Shown here one piece after another: positions 1 to 9,187 of a DNA stretch of 18,044 nt (its first letter is position 1; each line of letters begins with the position of its first letter). The DNA comes from Martensiomyces pterosporus (Eukaryota; Kickxellomycota; Kickxellomycetes; Kickxellales; Kickxellaceae), in the NCBI GenBank assembly GCA_025201845.1, contig MU603939.1, forward strand, positions 1 to 18,044, in the 5' to 3' direction. The translations under genes were made by a program, and so were the position numbers. Below the pieces are notes generated by a model. That model searched no databases, had not been told where the DNA came from, and saw only the letters and a list, made by a program, of their open reading frames with translations.

Positions 1-326
1 AAAGAAAAGGCAAGGACAGGACCAGCAGCAGCGCGGGCTGCGTTGTGGTGGTTGTTTGGTGCCCCTTGTGCGCCGCTGGTGTGGTCCCGGCAGCCCTGGA
101 TCAACCAGGCGTCGCCTGAGTGTGAGCGGCGCAAGGAGAAAGGCGATTTGGCGCAAGGCAGCAGAGCACAGCGGTAGCACACAATAAAGCGGTGCCCCAT
201 CCCCTCCCTGCGCCTGCACGCCAGCAGGCAGCCAGCGACAATCGGCCAGAGCGCTTGCGCAGGGAGGGGCTGAGGACGAAACGTGCCGCACATCTTTCCT
301 GAAGCGCAGGCGCTCCCGATTCGCCG

Positions 327-392
327 CTGGCTTGGAGGCACATTCGCCCCTGGCTTGGAGACACATTCGCCCCTGGCTTGGACACACTCGCC
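327..392. repeat. 23-bp tandem repeat, about three copies
   Basis: Units at 327-349 and 350-372 are both 23 bp, begin CTGGCTTGGAG and end CACATTCGCCC; they differ at one position. A third, 3-bp shorter copy follows at 373-392 (CTGGCTTGGACACACTCGCC). The end of a unit (ATTCGCC) also precedes the array. It lies in non-coding DNA, and the period is not a multiple of three. Confidence 0.85.
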
Positions 393-1766
393 TCGGTGCT
401 CTCAGGACTGGGGCGTGCTGGTGCTGGAGTTTGGTAAAGAGCGGCGCCAGCACTTTTCGTGAGATCTGCGAGTGCTTTGGCAGCGCCTTGCCTCGGCGCT
501 GCCTGCACTCTGCTGCTCCCTGGCTTGCTCTGCGATGACACTGCGATGTGCATGCGCACTCTTGCCGCCGTGCATGCATTCTGCATCGCCAGTGTCAGAT
601 GCAAGTGTTTGGGCTATGAATAGCAGTATTGATTGCGCCAGGCTGTGCATGTCCACCTGTCCCCTCACTCGGTGTGTGGGTGCACAGGCAGACGTGGTGC
701 AGGACTGGCAGTAGGGGGAGCGGATCACTGCTCTGGCGGGAACACGTCTACTGCGACAGCCCGCACTTGGGAGGTTTGGCAGCGGCGAAGAGGCGCGGCG
801 AGACCAAGCCACCAAGGACCACGGCGGTCCAGAGGCACCGCTTGGCGAGGTCTCAGGAAAGAGCGGAGCAAGGGCTGGCGCGGTGGAGATGGGGGCAGCA
901 GCAGCACACAACGGCGAGCATGGCATCTGTGAACACGCCGAACGCATGGGTTGCGCGCACTTTATGCACGGCACATCAAAGGCTGCATCAGGTGTGGGCT
1001 TGGTGTATGTGCACACCACTGTGGGCACACCAAGGCATGGCGATCTTGGTTTCCACAGGCGTCAATCAGACGCAACCCCACCACTCTCGATATCAGGCAA
1101 TAATTGCGTGAAGACGATGATTACATAAAGCCAAAATCAACTCCTTTATTGCAGCCTCCAAATATCCCAATTTCAATCTTGCATCCCTCTTGCTATGACA
1201 CACAAATGGAAGCTCCTACTGTGAAGAGGCGGATCTCAATCTCTGGCGGCATTGCCATGTTTGGCAGGCAGTGTGATTGCCTGTGGTTTTCTATGGATGT
1301 GCTGGATCAACGGGGTGTAACTGCTTGGGCAACGCTGGATTCTATCTCCAAGCACACCCGTGCTGCCCTGATATCCCATGTGAAAGACCGTCGTGAAGCG
1401 ACTGTTGTGTAGAAACACCTGAGCGTGAGGGGCTGTAATCATGTTCGTCGATGGGGAACCTTAAACGCTCCCCTGCACGGACGTAATATCTACCACAGTG
1501 AGCAGGCCGGTGTTGTGAAAATCCCGGCAGGGGGACGAAAAGCACCGACGCTGCAATCCACAATTCCAAATGCGTAAACAAACAGAAACGCAAACAAAAC
1601 AATAACAACAGCGGGATTTGGCATGCTTGGCTGAAGGAGTCGCGTCGTTTCGTCAATTGAAATCTCCTTTCAAGCCCAATCGATAGCAGCATCCCAAAAA
1701 CGTCCATCATACGGAGCTGAATCCTCTTTACTGCTGTAGTGCTTCTTGGAAACCCCATCAGCGCAT

Positions 1767-1789
1767 CACGTGTATTTGATTAATTAATC
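1767..1789. promoter_or_regulatory. E-box next to an AT-rich palindrome
   Basis: CACGTG at 1767-1772 is a perfect bHLH E-box. Six bases later a perfect 12-bp palindrome, GATTAATTAATC, occupies 1778-1789. Both lie about 200 bp upstream of the proposed NDUFA13 first intron, in the AT-rich half of the gap, so a promoter role is plausible. The motifs are short and no factor can be named from the sequence. Confidence 0.25.
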
Positions 1790-1982
1790 GCAATTCATGA
1801 TGGTGAATTTCTGTATCTAATTAGTTGAGATAATCTCGCTGTCTCAAGTGCCAGCACACCTGCGTGCAGGCATCGGGAGGCAGGCGAAGAGAGCGAAAAA
1901 CAGTCGCTGCTTGCTCGGCGATTCAATTTCAGACCTCTAACCATTCTTACACTTTACTTGCCTTTAGCCTTGCATCTACAGA

Positions 1983-2221
1983 GTAAGTTCCGCTTCGGTG
2001 ATTAGGAATCAGAAAACCTCGCCTGTCCGCACAGCAAGCAGCCTAGCTACGCTACAGGCCGTCCGCAAATCGGCATGAAGCCCTGCTGTTGAATGCTTGA
2101 ATGTGGTCAAGGCTGTCATTTAGCGTGTAAACAGCATGAAGCTTCGACCGTGTGCTGCTAACGCTGCTGTATCTGCTGGTTCTCCTTATTCTCGGCAACT
2201 CGTGTAGGGTTTGGTTTGCAG
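1983..2221 (+). other. Probable intron in the 5' UTR of NDUFA13
   Basis: A perfect donor GTAAGT starts at 1983. A yeast-like branch sequence TGCTAAC lies at 2156-2162, followed by a pyrimidine-rich run. Two acceptors are possible: TAG ending at 2207 (the first AG after the branch) and CAG ending at 2221. The NDUFA13 start codon follows at 2244. The roughly 60 bp before the donor hold no ATG, so the intron would be purely leader. cDNA evidence is not available to me. Confidence 0.5.
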
Positions 2222-2243
2222 AGCCATTGATATACAGCAGAAA

Positions 2244-2654
2244 ATGAGCAACACTCACGCACCCTCACAGGATATGCCTCCCAAGGGCGGATTCTCGTCC
2301 ATCCGCTACGAGCGCCGGTTGCCCAAGAAGGGGCCCAGTGGCCTGGGCATGTTCGCCATCTGTGGAGGAATCATGGCTTACGGCTGGTACAGGCTCTATC
2401 TTGGCCTGGATGAGCGCCGTGAGCTCCAGCGCGAAAACGCCTGGTCGCGCATCCACCTCGTTCCCCTCCTCCTCGCCGAGGCAGATCGTGATGAGTACCG
2501 TCGCAAGGTTGCTGCCGTCGAGAGGGAGAGGGAGACCATGAAGGATGTTCCCGGATGGGAGGCCGGAAAGAGCGTGTACAACGGAAAGCGCTATGTCCCG
2601 GATGTCATTGCCAACGTGCCTATCCACCAGCAGCCTGGATTCAAGAAGGACTAA
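2244..2654 (+). CDS. NDUFA13: NADH:ubiquinone oxidoreductase subunit NDUFA13 (GRIM-19 / B16.6)
   Basis: This is an accessory subunit of mitochondrial respiratory complex I, a single-span protein of the inner membrane. The 136-residue product has the family layout: a short N-terminus with the conserved QDMPPKGGF at residues 9-17, one membrane helix at about 34-54, a charged helical segment at 55-100, and the signature MKDVPGWEAGKSVYNGKRYVP at about 99-119. Length is close to the human protein (144). I chose the ATG at 2244 because it gives the family N-terminus; the frame stays open 11 codons upstream but has no earlier ATG. Codons are strongly C/G-ending, as expected for a well-expressed gene. 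It converges on the coiled-coil gene at 2920-3897, with 265 bp between the stop codons. A 5'-UTR intron is likely. Presence of complex I rules out budding yeasts such as Saccharomyces. Confidence 0.95.
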   Translation: MSNTHAPSQDMPPKGGFSSIRYERRLPKKGPSGLGMFAICGGIMAYGWYRLYLGLDERRELQRENAWSRIHLVPLLLAEADRDEYRRKVAAVERERETMKDVPGWEAGKSVYNGKRYVPDVIANVPIHQQPGFKKD

Positions 2655-2857
2655 ATGGAGGGCATCTATGCTGGCTGACTCCTTGGCTATATATCCTTTC
2701 TCTACACAACACCACTTTCGTTATATTTCTTCCTTTCTTCTTTACAAACACTCGTACACATTACATCCGCTACTGCGATTGCCCGGGGAGGTGTGAGAGG
2801 CTACATGCAACTACGAAGCAAAAATAACATTACTGATAACATAGTAGATAAGGACTG

Positions 2858-2887
2858 CTAGCACTAGCACTAGCACTAGCACTAGCA
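2858..2887. repeat. CTAGCA hexamer, five perfect copies
   Basis: Five uninterrupted CTAGCA units span exactly 30 bp. They lie 32 bp past the stop codon of the minus-strand coiled-coil gene, so in its 3' flank, and about 200 bp past the NDUFA13 stop. The copies are identical, which suggests a recently expanded microsatellite. Confidence 0.95.
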
Positions 2888-2919
2888 AAAGGCTACGCAT
2901 TGGCGATGGCCGGTGGCGC

Positions 2920-3897
2920 TCATTCATCGCTTTCCGCAACATCCTCGGCTGCTCCAAGATCCTCGCTATCAGCGGCCAAAGTCGATCGAATAACCTCCGC
3001 AGCATTACTCAGTGCGTGTTTCAGGTCGGTGTTTTCAGTCTGCAGCCTCTCATTCAGGGACTTTTCCGTAAACAGCAGTTCCTTGTATCTGTTTTGTACG
3101 TCTGAAATCTCCTGGTGCCGCTCAAACGCAGCTGTCCTCAGGGCCCTTAGCGCCTTGGCCAGCGTTGTTTCATATTCCTTCGCCATCACCTGCTGCTCCC
3201 TGACCGACCCAATAAGCAGCCTTACGTCGTTTCTCAGAGCACTGTTTTCTGCCTCCAGTTGCGTCACCCTATCGCCCAATTCACTGATGTCGCTACCTGT
3301 CGTATCTGTCTGTGTCTCAGCCTCAATTGATGCTTTTGCGTCTGCGACTGTTGGGCTGCCAACTCTGCTATTATTGCTATTGTTGTCGATGGTGGCAGGC
3401 ATTGTCGGTGGCGTGTGAAACGCCGATTCCGAAAACGATGACACTGACACTGGCGTCTGCTGTTGTACCTCCCGGTGGTTTGTGGGTATGGAGGATTCCT
3501 GGTTTCCCGAGTTATTCATCGTCGACGACTGCGACGACGACACATTGGACCTCCTCAGGGATCTCTCCGACGCCAAACTCTCTGCCCGGCTGACCTGCGT
3601 CTGCAGCACACTAAACCTCTCGGCCAGCATCTCAGCGGCTCTCCTGTTATTCCGATTCAAGTCCCCCAGCTCGCTCAGCAAATTATACATGGTATTCATT
3701 GCTGTCTCATTATCAATATCCTCAACATCCTCAACATCCGACTCCTCGTCTGATGCCGAGGTGTTTCCGTCGCCCTGTGCTTCCTCTGCTGCTTCCTCTG
3801 CTGCTTCGTTGCTGGAGGAGGCTTGCAATGTCTGTGGGTCTCGCAGTGCCTCTAGCCCGCCCTGCGAGCGTCCAATTGTGGCTTGTGAAGTGACCAT
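2920..3897 (-). CDS. Acidic coiled-coil protein, possible SIKE/FGFR1OP2-like STRIPAK component
   Basis: I cannot name this gene firmly. The 325-residue product has no signal peptide or membrane span. An acidic low-complexity part comes first (Glu/Ala repeats at 31-40, Asp/Glu at 49-62). A helical segment at about 64-110 contains NRNNRRAAEMLAERFSVL. A Ser/Thr/Asn-rich linker follows at 111-200, then a long coiled coil at about 203-305 containing LEAENSALRNDV and LQTENTDLKHAL, and an acidic tail. From knowledge of the family, the AAE-x-L helix, the two L-x-x-EN-x-x-L blocks and their order recall the animal STRIPAK proteins SIKE1 and FGFR1OP2 and fungal SCI1; this is inference from pattern, and coiled coils mislead easily. 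The ATG has a good context (CCTATGG) and begins the open frame. It is transcribed divergently from HEM3, with 710 bp between start codons. Confidence 0.8.
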   Translation of the reverse strand: MVTSQATIGRSQGGLEALRDPQTLQASSSNEAAEEAAEEAQGDGNTSASDEESDVEDVEDIDNETAMNTMYNLLSELGDLNRNNRRAAEMLAERFSVLQTQVSRAESLASERSLRRSNVSSSQSSTMNNSGNQESSIPTNHREVQQQTPVSVSSFSESAFHTPPTMPATIDNNSNNSRVGSPTVADAKASIEAETQTDTTGSDISELGDRVTQLEAENSALRNDVRLLIGSVREQQVMAKEYETTLAKALRALRTAAFERHQEISDVQNRYKELLFTEKSLNERLQTENTDLKHALSNAAEVIRSTLAADSEDLGAAEDVAESDE

Positions 3898-4607
3898 AGG
3901 TTCCTTGAGATATCAGCGCAATGCCGCTGCTGGATATGTGCATATATGTATATGCACGTCGAGAGTTTAAACGGAAGCGAGGAGAAGTGGGACACTGCTC
4001 CAGCTAATGCGCGTGCAGACTGTTTATGCTTATTTTTCTGTGTGCGCGCTTCCCAGCTGGTGTAACAGTTGGGAGCAAGAATTGCAAACGCAGGCAAAAA
4101 AGAACCCCTCGCGCAGTTGTAATTTGTTGGGGCCAAGCGAGGCGATGTAATGGCGAAGCGGAAAGTAGGGTGAGCGTGATGTAGAGGTGGCTAGAGGAGA
4201 GAAGAGGCGTGTGACGTGCCTGAGACAGGTTGCTGCTTCTCTCTCTGGGGCCACCTGTCTCTCCACGCATAAGCGCGACATCATATTCCACTCTTGGCGA
4301 GATCACCCTTGTTGATCGATCAGTGCGATATCACATGGGTTGAATGCCCGCCATATCCGTTGCCCGCGTATGCAGACTACCTCGCAGTAAGCATGGCGCC
4401 CAAAAAAAGCGCCCCACACCACACAAACAACATACACAAAACCAGCAGAGAAAAATTGATACTGGTCCATTTGCCTTTGGATAACGATAATCAGCCAGAC
4501 CCCGCACACGTACTCCTTCTCCTCCGCTCTCCTCAGCTATCTCCACTACACTTTTTTTGTCGTTTTTTCTACAACCCACTTCAGTCTTTTGGATAGCAGT
4601 TTGAACC
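3898..4607. promoter_or_regulatory. Divergent promoter region, coiled-coil gene and HEM3
   Basis: This gap separates two divergent start codons and must hold both promoters. Near the coiled-coil gene lies a 9+9 bp inverted repeat (3938-3957). A perfect 10-bp palindrome TGATCGATCA is at 4313-4322. On the HEM3 side, pyrimidine tracts run from about 4509 to 4590, including two T-runs, as is common near fungal transcription starts. No ATG lies between 4397 and 4607, so a HEM3 leader of up to about 210 nt would carry no upstream ORF. No clear TATA or CCAAT box serves HEM3. Confidence 0.5.
3938..3957. repeat. Inverted repeat, 9-bp arms with 2-bp spacer
   Basis: GTGCATATA at 3938-3946 is the exact reverse complement of TATATGCAC at 3949-3957, with TG between them. 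It lies 41 bp upstream of the start codon of the minus-strand coiled-coil gene. Its TATATA-like core could act as a core-promoter element, or the symmetry could be a site for a dimeric regulator. Confidence 0.9.
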
Positions 4608-5636
4608 ATGCCGGACGCCAGATCCCCTCAGCCCGACAACGAGCAGCAGACTCTCAGCGTAGGATCCCGGGACTCCCGCCTAGCGCTCGTCCAAACGGAG
4701 CATGTCATGAGCCTGATCCAACAGACGCACCCCTCGCTGAAAATCAGCTTGGAGACGATGAAGACTATCGGGGACAAGATCCTGGACGTCTCAATGAACA
4801 AAATTGGCGACAAGGGCCTGTTCACCAAAGAACTCGAGCTAGCGCTCTCCAGCAACGCGGTCGACCTTGTTGTCCACTCATTGAAGGACATGCCCACACA
4901 GCTGCCCCCGAACATGGAGATTGTGGCCATCACCGAAAGAGAGGACCCTCGTGACGCAGTCATCATGAGCCTAAAGAACCAAGGCAAGAAGCTGGCAGAC
5001 CTGCCTGCAGGCAGCGTCATTGGCACTGGCAGTGTGCGCCGTGTTGCCCAGCTGAAGAGACTGTACCCAGGATTGGTGTTCCAAGACGTGAGAGGGAATC
5101 TGAATACTAGGATGGCCAAGCTGGACGCAGAGGACTCCCAATTCGAGGCGCTGATTCTGGCAGTGGCGGGGATGAAGAGACTGGGATTTGGTGCCCGCAT
5201 CTCGCAGCCCATCGACTCGCTCCTGCATGCGGTGGGCCAGGGGGCGCTGGGAATTGAGATCAGGAGCGATGATGAGAAGACCAAAAAGCTGGTCTCAGAA
5301 TGCCTCAACCACAGGCCGACTCGCTTGGCGTGCCTCGCTGAACGCGAGCTCATGCGTCTGCTGGAGGGAGGGTGCTCGGTGCCTATTGGCGTCAGAACCG
5401 AGTGGAATGCTGGAGAGTTGGCGCTGAGCGCGATTGTGGCCTCGCCAGACGGCAAGGAGGCTGTTACGGCGGAGGACTCTGCTGTGGTTCTTGCTGCCGA
5501 AGAAGACGGCGAGGACCGGCTGAATGAGGAGGATGGCCGTGCGAAGGCGTTGGGCGCCAAGCTGGCCGCTGTGATGCGCGAAAAGGGCGCAGGCAAGATC
5601 CTGGATGGGATCAACCCACCGGCCACGGCGAAATAG
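4608..5636 (+). CDS. HEM3: Porphobilinogen deaminase (hydroxymethylbilane synthase)
   Basis: This is the third enzyme of haem synthesis; it joins four porphobilinogen units into the linear tetrapyrrole hydroxymethylbilane, in the cytosol. The 342-residue product covers the whole family. Visible landmarks: the N-terminal VGSRDSRLALVQT (18-30), LFTKELE (71-77), HSLKDMPT (90-97) with catalytic Asp94, GTGSVRR (139-145) with substrate-binding arginines, DVRGNLNTR (160-168), and EGGCSVPIG (253-261) with Cys256, the anchor of the dipyrromethane cofactor. All expected catalytic residues are intact. The ATG at 4608 is preceded by AACC, a good context, and the N-terminus lacks a mitochondrial presequence, as expected. 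The C-terminal domain has an acidic stretch at about 297-310, probably a surface loop. It converges on NAA35, with 167 bp between stop codons. Confidence 0.97.
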   Translation: MPDARSPQPDNEQQTLSVGSRDSRLALVQTEHVMSLIQQTHPSLKISLETMKTIGDKILDVSMNKIGDKGLFTKELELALSSNAVDLVVHSLKDMPTQLPPNMEIVAITEREDPRDAVIMSLKNQGKKLADLPAGSVIGTGSVRRVAQLKRLYPGLVFQDVRGNLNTRMAKLDAEDSQFEALILAVAGMKRLGFGARISQPIDSLLHAVGQGALGIEIRSDDEKTKKLVSECLNHRPTRLACLAERELMRLLEGGCSVPIGVRTEWNAGELALSAIVASPDGKEAVTAEDSAVVLAAEEDGEDRLNEEDGRAKALGAKLAAVMREKGAGKILDGINPPATAK

Positions 5637-5803
5637 CGGCCTCGCAGCAACAGAAAAGCAATCGCTTTTAACACACCTAGCATTTATCTTCATAGCTACT
5701 TTATCTCATTGACGCCAACAAGCCAGCTGGCAGTGCACCACTGGCACGCCCTAGCAAAAGCATTTACTGGGTGAGCATCTATTGCCACAGGAGAAGCCAG
5801 ACG

Positions 5804-8615
5804 CTAGAATGTGAATATCGGCCAGTCGGGGTGCTTGTCAGCCACACACTTCCACTCGACCTTCAGCACCTTGGCGGTCTGCACATCGACATCGGCCCGC
5901 CACTCCCTGGCAACTGCCAGCGTGTCGGTCTCCTGCTTGGCTGCACGCCGCTTCTTTTTCTCTCGCTTTGCCTTCGACTTGCTCGTGGCCACACGCGCCG
6001 ACTTCGCATCTGTTTGCTGCTGGGGAGTATCCGACGACGATTCGGCCACCTGTGCAGCTTCCGCTCCGCTCTTAGTGTCGGCAAACGCCGCAATGGCCGC
6101 ATTGAGCAGGTAGTCCCTGTACATGAGCGCATCAGCACCCGTGGCACTGACCGCCGGCGACTGGAGCACAGGCGATCTGGCCAATTTGCCCAGACTCAGC
6201 GAGTTGGACAGCACGACGAAATACAGGGCGCGGTAGTACGCATCCCACGCCGCAAACACACGCGACTGCGAGCCCATTTCCGCCGCCAGCGACTTTCTGC
6301 TTGCCTCCAGTGCCGCCTTGGCATTGCCCAGGATCTTGCCAGCATGCACAAAGAGCTCTGCTATCTTGTACTCGTCCAGCTGCTTCGTCGTCGTCGTCCA
6401 CCCACTAAACGTCAGTGGCGTGGGCGAGTTGAGTCTCGAAAAGACGCGGAACCTAAGTGCGTATCTTGCGGCCTGTGCTTCGGGGAGCTCCTGCGCTCTG
6501 CACGTCTCCAGAGCTAGCTGCGTCCTGCGCTGTGCCCAAGGAGCCTGGAAAACACCCAGTCTCTCGCACCCATGCGAGATGAGCCAAACAGCCGTGGCCA
6601 GGTCCTTCTGCACCATCGTGAGGACCTGCCACCTCTCGACCTGCGCCAAACACTCCTTATCTGTGACCGTGCGCATGGTCCACAGCACCGGCTGCCTCTT
6701 CTTGCCAGCTGCCGCCGCCGTTTTCAGCAGCTGTGGATTCTGTCCCTGCTTTGTGCTGAGCATCTGCGCCATCCTAGCCAAGTGCGCGTAATGGGCCTCG
6801 AAGATCTGCGTCGCATAGCAGAAAATGGTGGGGAACTCATAGGACAAGTACACGTCCAATCGAATTCCCGACATCAGGGCCATTTCCATCAGAACGAGCT
6901 TCAGATGGTACGCCCACGAGCTGAACCAGAACGGGTTGAACTCCGGGTCCGCTGCCTCCTCGCTCCTCCTCGCCCGCTGCGAATTAAGTGTCGTGTACAG
7001 CCAGATATCCAGCTGCTCCGCCTCTCCCTGCAGAGAATCCCACCCCACCAGGTACTTCAATGCAATCCTCCGCTGCCTTGGTGTGTTCTGGCACAGCGTC
7101 TTGATCCAGTCAATCAGCATCCTCGCGGCCTCCTGACAAAACGCATCGACGCGCTGCTTGGCCACAATCAAGTCGTCCACAGGCGGCTGCATCAAATTTA
7201 GCGACTTTGCCTTGCTATCGGCCAAATCCATGACGTCCCAAACATACGATCCCGTAACCTCCCTTATCGACCTACCAACGAATGCTATGATCGGCTGCAT
7301 GAGCAGCACACGGCCTTCGCTCGAGAACACCGAGACCATCAGGGACCGGGCGAACGGCGATGGCGTTGGTGACCGGCGCGAGAACGCCATGAAAAAGTAC
7401 AGCATGGTCTCTACATCCTCAATGCTCATCAGCTCCTTCACAAGTGCCAGCTCGTCGATGATATTGGACAGGAACTTGTGCGACTCGCTCAGCGACTTCA
7501 GCTGCTTTGGCTTGATGGGCGCCATGGACGGATAGTTGCGCATGCACTTCCTGTCAAACACACCAGGCACGCGATCGCTAAGCGGCGAGTTCGCATCGTC
7601 CTGCGCGTCCTGCGCGATCTCGTCCTTGTACTTGTCTACAAAGCTGGTGTGGTGCTTTTTCAGCGCCTCGAGCTCGTGCATACTCTTATCCAGAGCGCCT
7701 GGGTCCTCAATCAGATAGTCGATGGAGAGGTGCACCAAAACGCTCAGCCAGTGCCTGCGCAGCTCGAGCTGGTCCAAGATCATCTGTGCCGCCCCACGCT
7801 CTGTCTCGTCCATGTCCTGCGTAGCTAGCTGCTCGACCAAGTACGCCTTCGCCACATTCAGGTAATCCACAGCATTCGCCAGTGTGAACTCGTCGAAGAA
7901 TCTAGCCGCATACGATCCAAAATACACGTCCTCCTCGGCATACACGTTCTCTCTCATGTACTCGGACCACACCAAGCGACAGCACCTTCCAGTGGCTATG
8001 AGCAGCGGGTAGAGCAACAAATCCCTTACAGGGCTGGTCGTCTCTGCGGGGTTTGCGATAGTGTCTGGCAGCTCCTGGGCAGTGAAGTAGTTGCACATGT
8101 AGATGGTCTGCAAGAGGGATGCGCTGTCCTGCCATGTCATCTCGCAGCAGAACATGCGATTGAGAATCCACCTACAGTCGGCAAACGTCAGCGCCCTATT
8201 GATATCCCACTTGGCGATTTCTGCCTCGTCTTCGGCTGATAGCATGCCCATGTCTAAGCGCGCGTCCATGACCTCGATCGAGGTCATTGCGTCGAATAGG
8301 GAGAAGCTGCTGGGCTTGATTAGCTCGCCTGTGGAGAGCTCGGACGCGCCGGACTTCATGAGTTCTGTGATGTCGAGCCACTCCATGCCGGCTGAGTCTT
8401 GAATGACCGAGGTGCCCAAGTCCAATTCCTGCATCAGCGCTACAAATACAATAGCATGGCACAGGAGGCTCTTCAGGAGACAGGGATAAGGGATCAGCCT
8501 GATAGCGAAGCTGATAGCGGGCAGGTGTGTTGCTGCAGACGCCTTCCCTCTTGGCATGCTTACCTGCAACGTCGGCGGCTTCCGTAGCACCGTTGTCCTT
8601 GTGTATATCACCCAT
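5804..8615 (-). CDS. NAA35: NatC N-terminal acetyltransferase auxiliary subunit Naa35/Mak10 (two exons)
   Basis: Naa35 anchors the NatC complex (catalytic Naa30, plus Naa38), which acetylates N-termini starting with Met followed by a hydrophobic residue. I read two exons: 8615-8564 (52 nt, phase 1) and 8439-5804, giving 895 residues. The splice is supported because exon 1 (MGDIHKDNG...) ends GCAG|GTAAGC and exon 2 starts after TGTAG in the right frame; without splicing, the long frame opens with hydrophobic residues unlike the family. The diagnostic block SLFDAMTSIEVMDARLDMGM is at about 64-83, preceded by WLDITELMKSG as in the human protein. The middle is helical. A Lys/Arg-rich stretch (REKKKRRAAK) near 843-852 precedes the C-terminal 42 residues; in the human protein a similar basic run is more internal. 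It converges on HEM3. The fit to the family is strong; the start exon is inferred. Confidence 0.92.
8440..8563 (-). other. Intron 1 of NAA35, 124 bp, phase 1
   Basis: On the minus strand the donor reads GCAG|GTAAGC and the acceptor TTTGTAG|CGCTGATG. Joining gives codon GCG (Ala18) and continues into the frame that carries the Naa35 domain. The nearby alternative CAG acceptor (ATGCAG) gives a wrong frame. The length is close to that of the UFD1 intron. Confidence 0.85.
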
Positions 8616-9013
8616 CAAAAGAAACGGCCAGCCAAGCTATCACAGCGTCGTCTGCCTTCTACAGTGTTCTAGATATGAAGCTAAAGAGAAAAATGGGAAA
8701 AGTCCACAGGCGCACTCTGCATAAAGCCCCGAATTCCTTTTTGTCTCCGTCTCGCAGTGCACAGAAGCTGGAAGCAAGCGAATGCAAAACAAAAAAGCTA
8801 GACAGCACGAAAAAGAAAGAGGTGCTGAGCGAGTGGGCGCACACTGTGTGCCTGTGAATGCCTGGTGATGCTGCACGACTCGCCTGCCCGTGGTGAGTGC
8901 TGGGCCAACCCATACCGGCTCTCGCTGAGCCAGCAAGCTGGCATATTATTCAGCCTGGATCAAGCAGGCAGCAATATAGAGCGAAAATTTTTCGCCCTCC
9001 CAGCATCCGAGGC

Positions 9014-9020
9014 TATAAAG
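9014..9020 (+). promoter_or_regulatory. TATA box, plus-strand orientation, no assigned gene
   Basis: TATAAAG in GC-rich surroundings (GAGGCTATAAAGGCGC) is a strong TATA match. A short open frame begins at 9067, 47 bp further on. No recognised plus-strand gene follows before HEM3-type distances are exceeded, so if it is used, the product would be a non-coding or very small coding transcript. Confidence 0.3.
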
Positions 9021-9187
9021 GCGCAGGGCTGGTGGCAATTCCAAATTCCGGCTCTCTTTATTCAGCATGCGCCTTAGATCGATTGACATTGCCATTATTT
9101 CGCCCGCCGTTGGTCCCACACCTCCGTCTCTGCTGTTCCTTTCTCTCTCTCCCTGTATGCATGAAGCACCGGTGACTGTTCGGGGCT

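Larger units (their letters stand above)
1..1982. other. Gene-free stretch upstream of NDUFA13
   Basis: I find no supportable gene here. The first ~1.1 kb is GC-rich and open in several frames, but the possible translations are low-complexity, rich in Arg, Ser, Ala and Pro, lack recognisable domains and overlap each other on both strands. From about 1100 on the sequence becomes more AT-rich, as in promoter DNA. I saw no tRNA, 5S rRNA or spliceosomal RNA signature. The only structures seen are a 23-bp tandem repeat and short palindromes near 1767-1789. Confidence 0.6.

Noticed and set aside
91..108. CCTGG-ATCAA-CCAGG hairpin and further TGGATCAA words at about 1304 and 8957
   Set aside because: The stem is only 5 bp and the shared word is 8 bp with different flanks; no repeat family is supported.
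402..1028. Minus-strand frame of 208 codons in the GC-rich left end
   Set aside because: Composition is Ser/Arg/Ala/Pro-rich without any domain; overlapping frames on the other strand are equally open, as expected by chance in GC-rich DNA.
1342..1758. Minus-strand frame of 138 codons with a hydrophobic stretch
   Set aside because: No family resemblance, the hydrophobic run is short and mixed with Phe/Cys/Arg, and the frame lies in probable promoter DNA of NDUFA13.
2811..3005. Minus-strand frame with a Leu/Val run resembling a membrane helix
   Set aside because: The Leu/Val run is the CTAGCA microsatellite in translation; the rest is antisense-frame shadow of the coiled-coil gene.
4628..5683. 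351-codon frame antisense to HEM3
   Set aside because: A shadow of a well-supported gene, Ser-rich and without domains.
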